42,295 nt of DNA from a virus, in IMG/VR virus record IMGVR_UViG_3300047284_000300, positions 1-42,295 of that record. One strand, written 5' to 3'. A program made the translations under genes and the position numbers. Below are positions 1 through 5,382 of this stretch, piece after piece. Below the pieces are notes generated by a model. The model was not told where the DNA came from. It did no database searches and saw only the letters and a list, made by a program, of their open reading frames with translations. The number at the start of each line of letters is the position of its first letter. Position 1 is the first letter of the stretch.

Positions 1-79
1 CGCTAATAGTTTTCAATTGTTGCAATAAATCTATATCTTTTTCTCTAAAAGAAATATTAAGATTTCTTTGTGTAGTCAT
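1..79 (-). CDS. Hypothetical protein, N-terminal fragment
   Basis: An open frame begins with ATG at position 79 and runs off the window edge, giving 26 residues (MTTQRNLNISFREKDIDLLQ and on). A short strand-like stretch followed by a charged helix is compatible with a ribbon-helix-helix DNA-binding start, but too little is visible to name it. A host-type promoter lies 20-48 nt upstream, so it probably heads an early transcription unit. The reading frame is seen; the fold is a guess. Confidence 0.5.
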   Translation of the reverse strand, partial: MTTQRNLNISFREKDIDLLQQLKTIS

Positions 80-98
80 AATTACAAAATGTTACATT

Positions 99-127
99 GT
101 TATATATGAAAAAGGGGGTCTTGTCAA
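99..127 (-). promoter_or_regulatory. Sigma70-type early promoter
   Basis: On the minus strand TTGACA (122-127), a 17-nt spacer and TATAAC (99-104) form a near-consensus host promoter directed at the partial gene at the window start. The -35 box sits inside the stem-loop that terminates the preceding porin gene, so terminator and promoter share bases. Confidence 0.75.
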
Positions 128-132
128 CCCCC
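109..132 (-). terminator. Rho-independent terminator of the porin gene
   Basis: Read on the minus strand, GGGGGT and ACCCCC (6 bp) enclose a 7-nt loop and are followed by five T, 14 nt after the porin stop codon. The loop and one arm contain the -35 box of the next promoter. Confidence 0.8.
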
Positions 133-145
133 GATTGTTAGAAAA

Positions 146-1027
146 TCAGAACTTAAAGCCCAGACCAGTGGTGAACACAGGAGAATAGGTTCCGTTGGTA
201 GCACCGTAGCTGTTGGCAGCGTTGGTGGTGGGGAACTTCAGATCGGCAAAACCAACCAGAGAGTTAGTTAGACGACCTTCAACACCAAGAGCAAGCACAA
301 CTTGACCCTTCTCACCAACAGCAGATTGGAAGTTAGCGGCAGTGTTGTTAACAAAAGGAATCTGATAACCAACACCAGCATAGAGGTTTGCTTTGCTTAC
401 ACCAGAAGCAGCACGAGCAAGACTCCAATCATAAGAAACTAGAGCACCGCCACCAGCACCGATCTGACCAGCAGGAGTACCGACGAGGTTGGCATAGGGA
501 CGAACAGCAACAGCATTCTGATTACTGAAAGTCTTCATGGCATAGCGAGCTTGGATGGTAGCACCAGAGATAGTACGGTTCTCAGTGTAACCGTTGCCAG
601 CGACACCTTGCTTGTTGAGGAGTACACCAGCACCGAGATAGTTACCTACGCCTTGTGCTTTCTGAGCAGCAGCTACTTCTAGAGCAGATACACGAGCATT
701 AGTAGCACCGATTTCCTTAGCAAATTCAGCACGTAGAGCAGCAGCTAGCTGTGCATCTGCAGCAGTTTGGAACTCGCTGATACGATCTAGACATGCATTG
801 GTTAATGCAGCAAGCTGAGCACGAGTGGCAGGTTGACCAGGACGGAAAGTACCATCAGGGAACCCAGCAACACAACCATAACGAGATACTAGGTTAGAAA
901 TAGCCTGATATGACCATTCTGTTGGTTGAACATCACGCAGCTGTGAAACACTGGTGACTTGTGCCATGGCAGGGGCAACCATTGAGGTAGCAACAACACC
1001 AGCAGCAATAAATGAACGAATCATCAT
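146..1027 (-). CDS. SLH-domain outer-membrane porin-like protein
   Basis: A 293-aa protein with a signal peptide (hydrophobic residues 5-20, AMA-Q cleavage near 22), one S-layer-homology domain at about 25-85 (LRDV..W.Y.A...L, GFPDGTFRPGQPATRAQLA), a short helical linker (about 86-125), then alternating strand-like segments ending in a terminal phenylalanine (GLGFKF), the usual end of outer-membrane beta-barrels. This is the architecture of cyanobacterial SomA/SomB-type porins, but much shorter than the roughly 500 residues I remember for host proteins. The SLH domain would bind peptidoglycan-linked polymer and the barrel would sit in the host outer membrane. A perfect TATAAATA late promoter precedes it and a terminator follows, so it is probably a single late gene. 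Its base composition is visibly richer in G+C than the neighbouring orphan genes, consistent with acquisition from the host. The role during infection is unknown. Confidence 0.82.
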   Translation of the reverse strand: MMIRSFIAAGVVATSMVAPAMAQVTSVSQLRDVQPTEWSYQAISNLVSRYGCVAGFPDGTFRPGQPATRAQLAALTNACLDRISEFQTAADAQLAAALRAEFAKEIGATNARVSALEVAAAQKAQGVGNYLGAGVLLNKQGVAGNGYTENRTISGATIQARYAMKTFSNQNAVAVRPYANLVGTPAGQIGAGGGALVSYDWSLARAASGVSKANLYAGVGYQIPFVNNTAANFQSAVGEKGQVVLALGVEGRLTNSLVGFADLKFPTTNAANSYGATNGTYSPVFTTGLGFKF

Positions 1028-1053
1028 AATTTTAAATGATTAACTACAGATTT

Positions 1054-1061
1054 TATTTATA
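1054..1061 (-). promoter_or_regulatory. T4-type late promoter of the porin gene
   Basis: The minus strand reads TATAAATA 27-34 nt upstream of the porin start, an exact match to the T4 late promoter recognised by gp55-bearing RNA polymerase. Confidence 0.75.
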
Positions 1062-1064
1062 CTT

Positions 1065-1134
1065 TGGAAGCGGTTGGAATCGAACCAACTACTGTATGGA
1101 TTGTCTCCGTGCCGTTCCAGTTGGCTTCACTTCC
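1065..1134 (-). other. tRNA-like element lacking an anticodon stem
   Basis: The 70-nt minus-strand sequence has a 7-bp acceptor stem (GGAAGTG with CGCTTCC, one G-U pair), a 3-bp D stem (GCC/GGC with GG in the loop), and a perfect T arm (GTTGG-TTCGATT-CCAAC) followed by A as discriminator. The 20 nt that should make the anticodon arm and variable loop do not form a 5-bp stem in any register I tried and are 1-2 nt short. It is therefore either a decayed tRNA or a tRNA mimic. Its 5' end lies about 11 nt from the -10 box of its own promoter. Confidence 0.6.
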
Positions 1135-1140
1135 ATGAAA

Positions 1141-1178
1141 CTCCTAGTATACTAGGAGTTGTTGGGGTTGTCAACCCC
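1141..1178 (-). promoter_or_regulatory. Sigma70-type promoter embedded in two palindromes
   Basis: Minus strand TTGACA (1169-1174), 17 nt, TATACT (1146-1151). The -10 box is centred in a perfect 18-bp palindrome (1141-1158, CTCCTAGTA/TACTAGGAG) and the -35 box in a second one (1164-1178, seven-base arms around one base). It drives the tRNA-like element. The palindromes could be operators or hairpins; upstream positions 1179-1260 also hold imperfect hairpins, such as the 8-bp CTAGTTTT/AAAACTAG stem, and no gene. Confidence 0.75.
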
Positions 1179-1260
1179 ATTGCAGGCTCGCCACTAGTTT
1201 TGATTACGAGAAAACTAGAAACTCGGCGGAGTTAAAAACTCCTCATCCGCACCAGCAGGC

Positions 1261-1410
1261 TTAACCCTTATCCTGCGGGGTATTAAGTTGAAATAGAAGT
1301 GTTTTGATTACTTCTAAATCTGCTTTAATCGCATCAAGTTCTTCATGAATATCTTGATGATGAAATCTTAAAGGTTTTTGAATTAACTTATTGAAAGTTT
1401 TCTTTTTCAT
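1261..1410 (-). CDS. Small charged hypothetical protein (49 aa)
   Basis: ATG at 1410 opens a 49-codon frame (MKKKTFNKLIQKPLRFHHQD and on, ending TPQDKG). The N-terminus is basic; residues about 20-42 (HEELDAIKADLEVIKTLLFQ) form an amphipathic helix with heptad-like leucine/isoleucine spacing, suggesting a short coiled coil. There is no recognisable ribosome-binding site and the 3' end lies in a GC-rich hairpin. I do not recognise the family. It sits in a run of tiny orphan genes on the same strand, so a real gene is plausible but not certain. Confidence 0.5.
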   Translation of the reverse strand: MKKKTFNKLIQKPLRFHHQDIHEELDAIKADLEVIKTLLFQLNTPQDKG

Positions 1411-1457
1411 GTTATTACACTTTGGGTCAATTGACTCCACCAGGGCAAGTTTTTAAG

Positions 1458-1655
1458 TCATTCCGAGACATTTATATCTTTATAGATTTGCCAAATGTAT
1501 TTCTTATGCTCTTCAAGTTTTTGAATTGTCTCGTGCATTTTAATATAATTGTTTAGATCTAAACGATCTTCAATTTGCTTTAGTGTTGTTATTACACTTT
1601 GTATTTCGTCACAGACATTCAATAACTTGAAAGAACAGTAGGTTGTTTTTTCCAT
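1458..1655 (-). CDS. Small hypothetical helical protein (65 aa)
   Basis: The frame is open from 1697, but I prefer the internal ATG at 1655 (MEKTTYCSFKLLNVCDEIQS), because the upstream 14 codons look non-coding. The product is helical: residues about 10-60 carry a regular hydrophobic repeat (IQSVITTLKQIEDRLDL, ETIQKLEEHKKYIWQIYKDI). No signal peptide, membrane segment or known motif is seen, and no family is recognised. It lies between two other orphan small genes on the minus strand. A CTAAATA motif just upstream of the longer start resembles a weak late promoter. Confidence 0.55.
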   Translation of the reverse strand: MEKTTYCSFKLLNVCDEIQSVITTLKQIEDRLDLNNYIKMHETIQKLEEHKKYIWQIYKDINVSE

Positions 1656-1717
1656 GGGAATTAGGGGACGCATCCGACCAGTACTGTTATAGACCATCCG
1701 TGTCTCTGTGTATTTAG

Positions 1718-1891
1718 TTAGTCTCTGGGTTTTGGTTTATTGCATTCGTTACAATAATATGAAAATCCAGAACGAAAATATTTTACCACCTGATAGTGGT
1801 CCTTGTCAAGGGGGTATTCAGTGTGACATTTTGAGCACTGTCTAGTCCCACCACCAGCAGAGGTTTTCAAGTGTGTTGATGAACTGCTCAT
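1718..1891 (-). CDS. Small zinc-ribbon protein (57 aa)
   Basis: Starting at the ATG at 1891, the product has two CxxC pairs (CSKCHTEYPL near residues 19-22 and YYCNECNK near 47-51), the pattern of a treble-clef or zinc-ribbon domain that binds one zinc and usually contacts nucleic acid or protein. The frame is open to 1924, but the extra N-terminal residues lie deeper inside the neighbouring gene. Even with the short start it overlaps the 3' end of the 193-aa gene by 50 nt, which is more than the usual 4-nt overlaps here. Function unknown. Confidence 0.55.
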   Translation of the reverse strand: MSSSSTHLKTSAGGGTRQCSKCHTEYPLDKDHYQVVKYFRSGFSYYCNECNKPKPRD

Positions 1892-2423
1892 GGTAAACAG
1901 TGCGGCTCGGATTAGGTTTACCATCTTTCATGTCTTGAAGATACTGTATTATACCACGAACTACTGGCGTGTCTTGAAAGTATTCGTGCATTCGGTAACA
2001 ATCGAACTTCTCAATGTATTCGATGAAACCATGTAGGGGTGTCATATTGCGACGATATGCCCAAATAAACACATCTTCGTCTTTGATTCCTTCTTTGTTT
2101 AAAATTTCTAACGGAGTATATTTTTCTTCGCCATCTTCATCTTCAAGTTCTTCTGATTCTCCAAATACAAAATGGAGACCATCATAATACTTGTCATGAA
2201 GTTTTTCGTCTGGTGCTACACGAACTTTCTCATTCTCTTCCAGATAATAGTTCATGCGATTCTTGGCATCTTCATTCGTTAAACGAAATACAATGTTACC
2301 GATGTAATAATCTACAGGACCACCGTAGAGATGGGAAGATTCTCGTTTCCTGAATGAGAGATGAATAATTTCAAATCCAGGGTCTTCGTGTTCAGATTCA
2401 ACCAGTCCTTGTGAAATAGTCAT
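1842..2423 (-). CDS. Conserved-looking hypothetical protein (193 aa)
   Basis: A soluble acidic protein (MTISQGLVESEHEDPGFEII) with strand-rich N-terminal half and an acidic central stretch (SEELEDEDGEEKYTPLEIL), ending in FINTLENLCWWWD. No catalytic motif, signal peptide or membrane helix is visible. Its ATG overlaps the stop of the upstream 66-aa gene by 4 nt, so the two are translationally coupled. I recognise no named family; cyanophage accessory regions often carry such proteins. Confidence 0.65.
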   Translation of the reverse strand: MTISQGLVESEHEDPGFEIIHLSFRKRESSHLYGGPVDYYIGNIVFRLTNEDAKNRMNYYLEENEKVRVAPDEKLHDKYYDGLHFVFGESEELEDEDGEEKYTPLEILNKEGIKDEDVFIWAYRRNMTPLHGFIEYIEKFDCYRMHEYFQDTPVVRGIIQYLQDMKDGKPNPSRTVYHEQFINTLENLCWWWD

Positions 2424-2620
2424 ACTTCAAAATTATCTAAGTCTTTACCAGCTTTGATATGCTGCTTACGAAGTTTTTTTAACTCCTTCATCATGTCTTT
2501 AATTTGTTTGTATGCTTCGTCAGCACTAATCTTATCGCCAATTTCTAGACCAACGATAAGTTCTACCTTATCACCGAATCTAGCAAGTGCTCTTTCAAAT
2601 TCAGTAAGCGATTCGTACAT
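2420..2620 (-). CDS. Small helical hypothetical protein (66 aa)
   Basis: A 66-aa product (MYESLTEFERALARFGDKVE) that is almost wholly helical: an N-terminal amphipathic helix, a short turn at GLEIGDKISADEA, and a lysine-rich second helix (IKDMMKELKKLRKQHIKAG). It is the first protein gene after tRNA-Thr and overlaps the downstream 193-aa gene by the ATGA arrangement. No known domain is recognised. Confidence 0.62.
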   Translation of the reverse strand: MYESLTEFERALARFGDKVELIVGLEIGDKISADEAYKQIKDMMKELKKLRKQHIKAGKDLDNFEV

Positions 2621-2641
2621 AATAAGTTAAAAGGTTAACTA

Positions 2642-2712
2642 AGCCCCTATTCAGAATTGAACTGAACTCTGCTGCTTACAAAACAGCTGCATCACCACAA
2701 TGCTTTAGAGGC
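2642..2712 (-). tRNA. tRNA-Thr (TGT)
   Basis: A 71-nt cloverleaf: acceptor GCCTCTA/TAGGGGC, D arm GCAT-TGTGGTG-ATGC, anticodon arm GCTGT-TTTGTAA-GCAGC with anticodon TGT, T arm TTCAG-TTCAATT-CTGAA, discriminator T. CCA is not encoded. The 5' 21 nt are also the last six codons and the stop of the HNH gene. A GTTAA/TTAAC hairpin follows 2 nt after the 3' end. Confidence 0.95.
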
Positions 2713-3114
2713 ACATCTATGATAATCTTTCCTTGCTCGTTCTCTTCGTTGAACTCTACCACTGCCTTTATTCTTTGCCTTATATGTAGGAGTTTGAGAA
2801 TGACAGTTTGGACAGATAAACCTAAGATTTTCAGGAAGATTATTATAAGGGTTGCCATCAACGTGGTCAACCTCTAACGTGATTTGGTTATTGTTCCATT
2901 CACTTATCCCACAGCACGAACATTTATAACCGTGTGTTTCTGTGAGATATTCTCTCAAAGCAATTTTTCCAGGAAGTTTTCCTCCGTTTAACCACTCATC
3001 AATTCGTTGTTTCTTTTGAAACTCTTGTTGACAAGTGTTTGAGCAATATTTACCAGTTTTATTTGCTGGATTATATTTAAACTCAATAGAACAATTAGAA
3101 CACTTACCTAACAT
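2692..3114 (-). CDS. HNH homing-type endonuclease, 3' end inside tRNA-Thr
   Basis: A 140-aa protein with an N-terminal zinc finger (CSNC at 5-8, CSNTC at 24-28) followed by an HNH nuclease domain: CSCC near 65-68, the metal-binding DH at 83-84 in EVDHVDGNPYNN, the N of the fold near 91-92, and CPNCHSQ at 101-107. The tail is very basic (GRVQRRERARKDYHR), fitting DNA contact. Such freestanding HNH enzymes spread by cutting intron-less or endonuclease-less alleles. Residues 135-140 and the TGA stop are encoded by the first 21 nt of tRNA-Thr. A perfect TATAAATA late promoter lies upstream. Confidence 0.85.
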   Translation of the reverse strand: MLGKCSNCSIEFKYNPANKTGKYCSNTCQQEFQKKQRIDEWLNGGKLPGKIALREYLTETHGYKCSCCGISEWNNNQITLEVDHVDGNPYNNLPENLRFICPNCHSQTPTYKAKNKGSGRVQRRERARKDYHRCASKALW

Positions 3115-3131
3115 AGTAGACCTTTTTATTT

Positions 3132-3139
3132 TATTTATA
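3132..3139 (-). promoter_or_regulatory. T4-type late promoter before the HNH gene
   Basis: The minus strand reads TATAAATA 18-25 nt upstream of the HNH start codon. Transcription from here would pass through the HNH gene into tRNA-Thr. Confidence 0.6.
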
Positions 3140-3165
3140 GGGTCTACAACTGAGATACAGAGGCA

Positions 3166-3429
3166 CTAATCATTTGGCATATCTTCTGGATTTTCTAAAT
3201 CCACTGGAAATAAACAAGGATGACATTCTTCATCTATCAAATAGAATGAAGTTTTGTATAAATCTTCTGGACTATATTCTTGATTACTAGATGCTTCTAC
3301 TTGAATGTATGGATCTTCCTGTTGTTCTGGAGAAAGATCTTCAAATGTAAATGGAACATTGTTTATGAAATACATTTCGACAATTTCATTGTTGTAGAAA
3401 CAATATTTTGAGGAAATCTTGTATTTCAT
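3166..3429 (-). CDS. Small acidic hypothetical protein (87 aa)
   Basis: An 87-aa soluble, acidic protein (MKYKISSKYCFYNNEIVEMY), strand-rich in the N-terminal third, with a proline/glutamate-rich middle and the ending PVDLENPEDMPND. The upstream leader carries a small hairpin (TGTATC-CTTC-GATACA) just before the start codon and a CTAAATAAA motif that may act as a weak late promoter. No family is recognised. It lies between the HNH gene and tRNA-Asn. Confidence 0.6.
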   Translation of the reverse strand: MKYKISSKYCFYNNEIVEMYFINNVPFTFEDLSPEQQEDPYIQVEASSNQEYSPEDLYKTSFYLIDEECHPCLFPVDLENPEDMPND

Positions 3430-3463
3430 GTTTGTATCCTTCGATACATTTATTTAGTGGTAG

Positions 3464-3493
3464 GAGGGGGGAGCATCACCTTAAGCCCCCCTC
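3464..3493 (-). terminator. GC-rich hairpin between tRNA-Asn and the 87-aa gene
   Basis: GAGGGGGG and CCCCCCTC pair over 8 bp around a 14-nt loop. There is no T-run, so it may be an attenuator or processing site rather than a true terminator. The rest of 3430-3645 holds a 9-bp inverted pair (TGGTAGTTT/AAACTACCA, 29-nt loop) and a CTTAG/CTAAG hairpin near 3618-3635, but no gene or further tRNA that I can support. Confidence 0.45.
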
Positions 3494-3645
3494 TTTACTT
3501 CACTCAGCCACAGAATACTAGACCAAGGAGAGGTTTTGGTTCCTACGTGGTAGTTTGACCCTTTTTATCACCCCAGACTAAGGAAACTACCAAATGGCAT
3601 CTGGAGATCTTGGCGTCTACTTAGTTAATCGCTAAGGACTACCAA

Positions 3646-3717
3646 CTGGAGTGGCAGGGATCGAACCTGCGACAACTTGATTAACAGTCAAGCGTTCTAC
3701 CTCTGAACTACACTCCA
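3646..3717 (-). tRNA. tRNA-Asn (GTT)
   Basis: A 72-nt cloverleaf: acceptor TGGAGTG/CACTCCA, D stem GTTC/GAAC, anticodon arm CTTGA-CTGTTAA-TCAAG, T arm GCAGG-TTCGATC-CCTGC, discriminator G. All stems pair fully. CCA is not encoded. Confidence 0.97.
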
Positions 3718-3723
3718 ATAAAA

Positions 3724-3888
3724 TCAGTCTTCATCTAAAAGATATTCAACTGTGTTTGCAATGTCATTCATTGCTGTTCGTAAATCTGGTTGTTGTCCAG
3801 ATTCTTGTTTTAGTACTGGTCTTGAATTATCAGTCAGAGTCCATCTCCACTGATTCATATCTTTGCAATACCAAAGATTAATCTTCAT
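3724..3888 (-). CDS. Small hypothetical protein (54 aa)
   Basis: The ATG at 3888 (MKINLWYCKDMNQWRWTLTD) is preceded by GGAG and gives 54 residues; the longer open frame upstream is only the shadow of the next gene. Tryptophan/arginine-rich strands come first, followed by a C-terminal helix (TAMNDIANTVEYLLDED). It overlaps the 52-aa gene by 11 nt and ends 6 nt before tRNA-Asn, so the two small genes and the tRNA are probably one transcript. No family recognised. Confidence 0.65.
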   Translation of the reverse strand: MKINLWYCKDMNQWRWTLTDNSRPVLKQESGQQPDLRTAMNDIANTVEYLLDED

Positions 3889-4036
3889 GTTTAAAGTACT
3901 CCAAGTTAATCCAATTGAGTAACGTATTATAGGCATAGATAGCTGCCTCATTACAGTTATTCTTTTGCATATCTTGAATATAAAATTCAAGTGCTTCGAT
4001 AACCATTTCTCTATCTTTTTGAGAGATAAGTGACAT
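3878..4036 (-). CDS. Small helical hypothetical protein (52 aa)
   Basis: The frame is open to 4153, but upstream codons lie inside tRNA-Gly, and GAGG precedes the ATG at 4036, so 52 residues are chosen (MSLISQKDREMVIEALEFYI). The product looks like two helices with acidic, asparagine-rich turns. The GAGG ribosome-binding site is part of a CCTCA/TGAGG hairpin that follows the 3' end of tRNA-Gly, so tRNA processing and translation of this gene may be linked. No family recognised. Confidence 0.65.
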   Translation of the reverse strand: MSLISQKDREMVIEALEFYIQDMQKNNCNEAAIYAYNTLLNWINLEYFKHED

Positions 4037-4057
4037 AGTAACCTCAAATAGTGAGGA

Positions 4058-4128
4058 AGCGAATGACGGGGATCGAACCCGTGACACCAACTTGGAAGGA
4101 TGGGATGTTACCGCTACACCACATTCGC
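4058..4128 (-). tRNA. tRNA-Gly (TCC)
   Basis: A 71-nt cloverleaf: acceptor GCGAATG/CATTCGC, D stem GTGT/ACAT, anticodon arm CCATC-CTTCCAA-GTTGG (one T-T mismatch), T arm ACGGG-TTCGATC-CCCGT, discriminator T. CCA is not encoded. A CCTCA/TGAGG hairpin (4042-4056) follows after 1 nt. Confidence 0.95.
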
Positions 4129-4193
4129 AGCGACTCCTCTGTTTGAGCATCATCTGGCGTCCCAGGATAGGCTTGAGGAGTAGATGATTTTAT

Positions 4194-4460
4194 TTAGGTT
4201 GTAAAATTAATCTCTGGCTTTGGATTAATTGCTCCAAAAGTAATTATATCATCGTAGTTGGATGCAAAAGGAATACCTTCTACGTTGAAATCTTTCTTTG
4301 GAGTCTGCGCTCTGTTCATGATAATGATGTAACCTAGCTTTTGTAAAGCTTCTGCAATAGAATGAAGAGTATAAGGATCTTCATGCATTGCACCTAGTTC
4401 AAGTGCAGAACGAAGTGCCTGTTCAGCTTTTTCAATTTGATACTTAACCGATTCTCCCAT
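4194..4460 (-). CDS. Hypothetical protein (88 aa)
   Basis: An 88-aa soluble protein (MGESVKYQIEKAEQALRSAL). Residues 5-45 form a helical hairpin (AEQALRSALELGAM, YTLHSIAEALQKLGYIII), followed by a strand-like tail ending in KPEINFTT. It lies between tRNA-Ala and tRNA-Gly, on the same strand. The stop codon is part of a CTAAATA sequence that resembles a weak late promoter for the downstream tRNA-Gly group. No named domain recognised. Confidence 0.65.
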   Translation of the reverse strand: MGESVKYQIEKAEQALRSALELGAMHEDPYTLHSIAEALQKLGYIIIMNRAQTPKKDFNVEGIPFASNYDDIITFGAINPKPEINFTT

Positions 4461-4481
4461 AAAAAAATAATATAGTGGGAA

Positions 4482-4554
4482 TGGAGAATAGCGGACTTGA
4501 ACCGCTGACTTATAGCTTGCAAAGCTATCACTCTACCAACTGAGTTAATTCCCC
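4482..4554 (-). tRNA. tRNA-Ala (TGC)
   Basis: A 73-nt cloverleaf: acceptor GGGGAAT/ATTCTCC (one G-U), D stem ACTC/GAGT, anticodon arm ATAGC-TTTGCAA-GCTAT, T arm AGCGG-TTCAAGT-CCGCT, discriminator A. CCA is not encoded. Confidence 0.97.
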
Positions 4555-4703
4555 AGATGGATTAGGTGTGAATACCCCCGAATATTTCCAGTAGTATACA
4601 GGGACCTAACCTCTATCCGTATGCTGACTTTGCAGTTCAACGTCAAACTAGTAAACTAATCAACGGCGATTGTAGTCTGTGTTGAATAATATACTAGTGG
4701 TCT

Positions 4704-4734
4704 TTACCGTCAGAAAAAGTTCTGGTAACGGTAA
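4704..4734 (-). other. Hairpin next to the 3' end of tRNA-Pro
   Basis: TTACCGT pairs with ACGGTAA (7 bp) and, inside it, CAGAA with TTCTG (5 bp) around AAAG, with a 3-nt bulge. It begins 1 nt after the tRNA-Pro 3' end and has no T-run. The rest of the 4555-4735 spacer holds no gene that I can support. Confidence 0.55.
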
Positions 4735-4735
4735 G

Positions 4736-4809
4736 TCGGAATGATAGGATTTGAACCTACGGCATCTCGCTCCCAAAGCGAGTGCTCTACCAAACTGAGC
4801 TACATTCCG
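4736..4809 (-). tRNA. tRNA-Pro (TGG)
   Basis: A 74-nt cloverleaf: acceptor CGGAATG/CATTCCG, D stem GCTC/GAGC, anticodon arm CTCGC-TTTGGGA-GCGAG, T arm GTAGG-TTCAAAT-CCTAT, discriminator A. The C at position 1 is unusual outside initiator tRNA but pairs with G72. CCA is not encoded. Confidence 0.96.
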
Positions 4810-5018
4810 AGGTGAGTGATGGGAATCTGTCATACCCACAACCTGGATGGTTACACTGACAACCGTATTTCCAGGAACCTAGATTCTTCTTGGTCGGAAG
4901 TTCTATACCTTTGATTTCTCAATGATACAGCGGGCACCACCCCTAATCTATTACATTATCCCGTGAGTAACCACAAGGATTGTTCTGTCACACTCTTTGG
5001 AAACCCGTCGATTTCCAA
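4810..5018 (-). other. Structured non-coding spacer between tRNA-Ile and tRNA-Pro
   Basis: These 209 nt hold no open frame of note and no further cloverleaf. They contain a TTGGAAA/TTTCCAA hairpin (4997-5018) touching the 3' end of tRNA-Ile, and a CCTGGA...TCCAGG arrangement enclosing GGTT/AACC near 4843-4876. They could be tRNA-processing signals, decayed tRNAs or small RNAs. Confidence 0.4.
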
Positions 5019-5089
5019 TAGGAATACTGGGAATCGAACCCAGACCAACCCGTTATAAGCAGGCCGCTCTACCGTTAAGCTATACTCCC
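5019..5089 (-). tRNA. tRNA-Ile (TAT)
   Basis: A 71-nt cloverleaf: acceptor GGGAGTA/TATTCCT (G-U at pairs 1 and 5), D stem GCTT/GAGC, anticodon arm GCCTG-CTTATAA-CGGGT, T arm CTGGG-TTCGATT-CCCAG, discriminator A. Anticodon TAT reads AUA directly, unlike the modified CAT tRNA used by most bacteria, which suits an AT-rich phage. CCA is not encoded. Confidence 0.93.
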
Positions 5090-5098
5090 TAGACTAAA

Positions 5099-5353
5099 TT
5101 AACGAACTTCGTAATCTAGTCTACGTATTCGTCTCTTGGGAACATCTAACTGTTCAAAAGACTTTTGTTTTTCTTTTGGTTTTGTAAACCCACTTACCAT
5201 TTCAACTCGGCTCATGTCTTCAGCTATTATAACAGGTAATCCATTGTTGTCAAGTCTCATGTAAGCTCTATTAGGACACTTACAAGACTGTCCACGATTT
5301 GGTTGAGTTACTTGCAACTCCATGTTGCAATCTTTACATCTGATTTTGTACAT
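5099..5353 (-). CDS. Small zinc-ribbon-like protein (84 aa)
   Basis: An 84-aa protein starting MYKIRCKDCNMELQVTQPNR. CKDC (6-9) and CKC (24-26) form a likely zinc-binding pair of knuckles at the N-terminus; the rest is strand-rich and then basic, ending in KRRIRRLDYEVR. This suggests a small nucleic-acid-binding protein. It lies between tRNA-Ile and tRNA-Arg and is probably transcribed with them from the strong promoter at 5515-5543. No exact family recognised. Confidence 0.65.
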   Translation of the reverse strand: MYKIRCKDCNMELQVTQPNRGQSCKCPNRAYMRLDNNGLPVIIAEDMSRVEMVSGFTKPKEKQKSFEQLDVPKRRIRRLDYEVR

Positions 5354-5382
5354 TGATTCATACCTTAATTATTCAGTTGTCA

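Noticed and set aside
1780-1809. TTGACA-18-TAAAAT on the minus strand inside the zinc-ribbon gene
   Set aside because: Possible promoter, but the spacer is 18 nt unlike nearly all others here and it lies mid-gene; not strong enough to list.
3430-3645. A further tRNA between the 87-aa gene and tRNA-Asn
   Set aside because: No T-arm signature (GG-TTCRA-CC type) or acceptor pairing was found; only simple hairpins.
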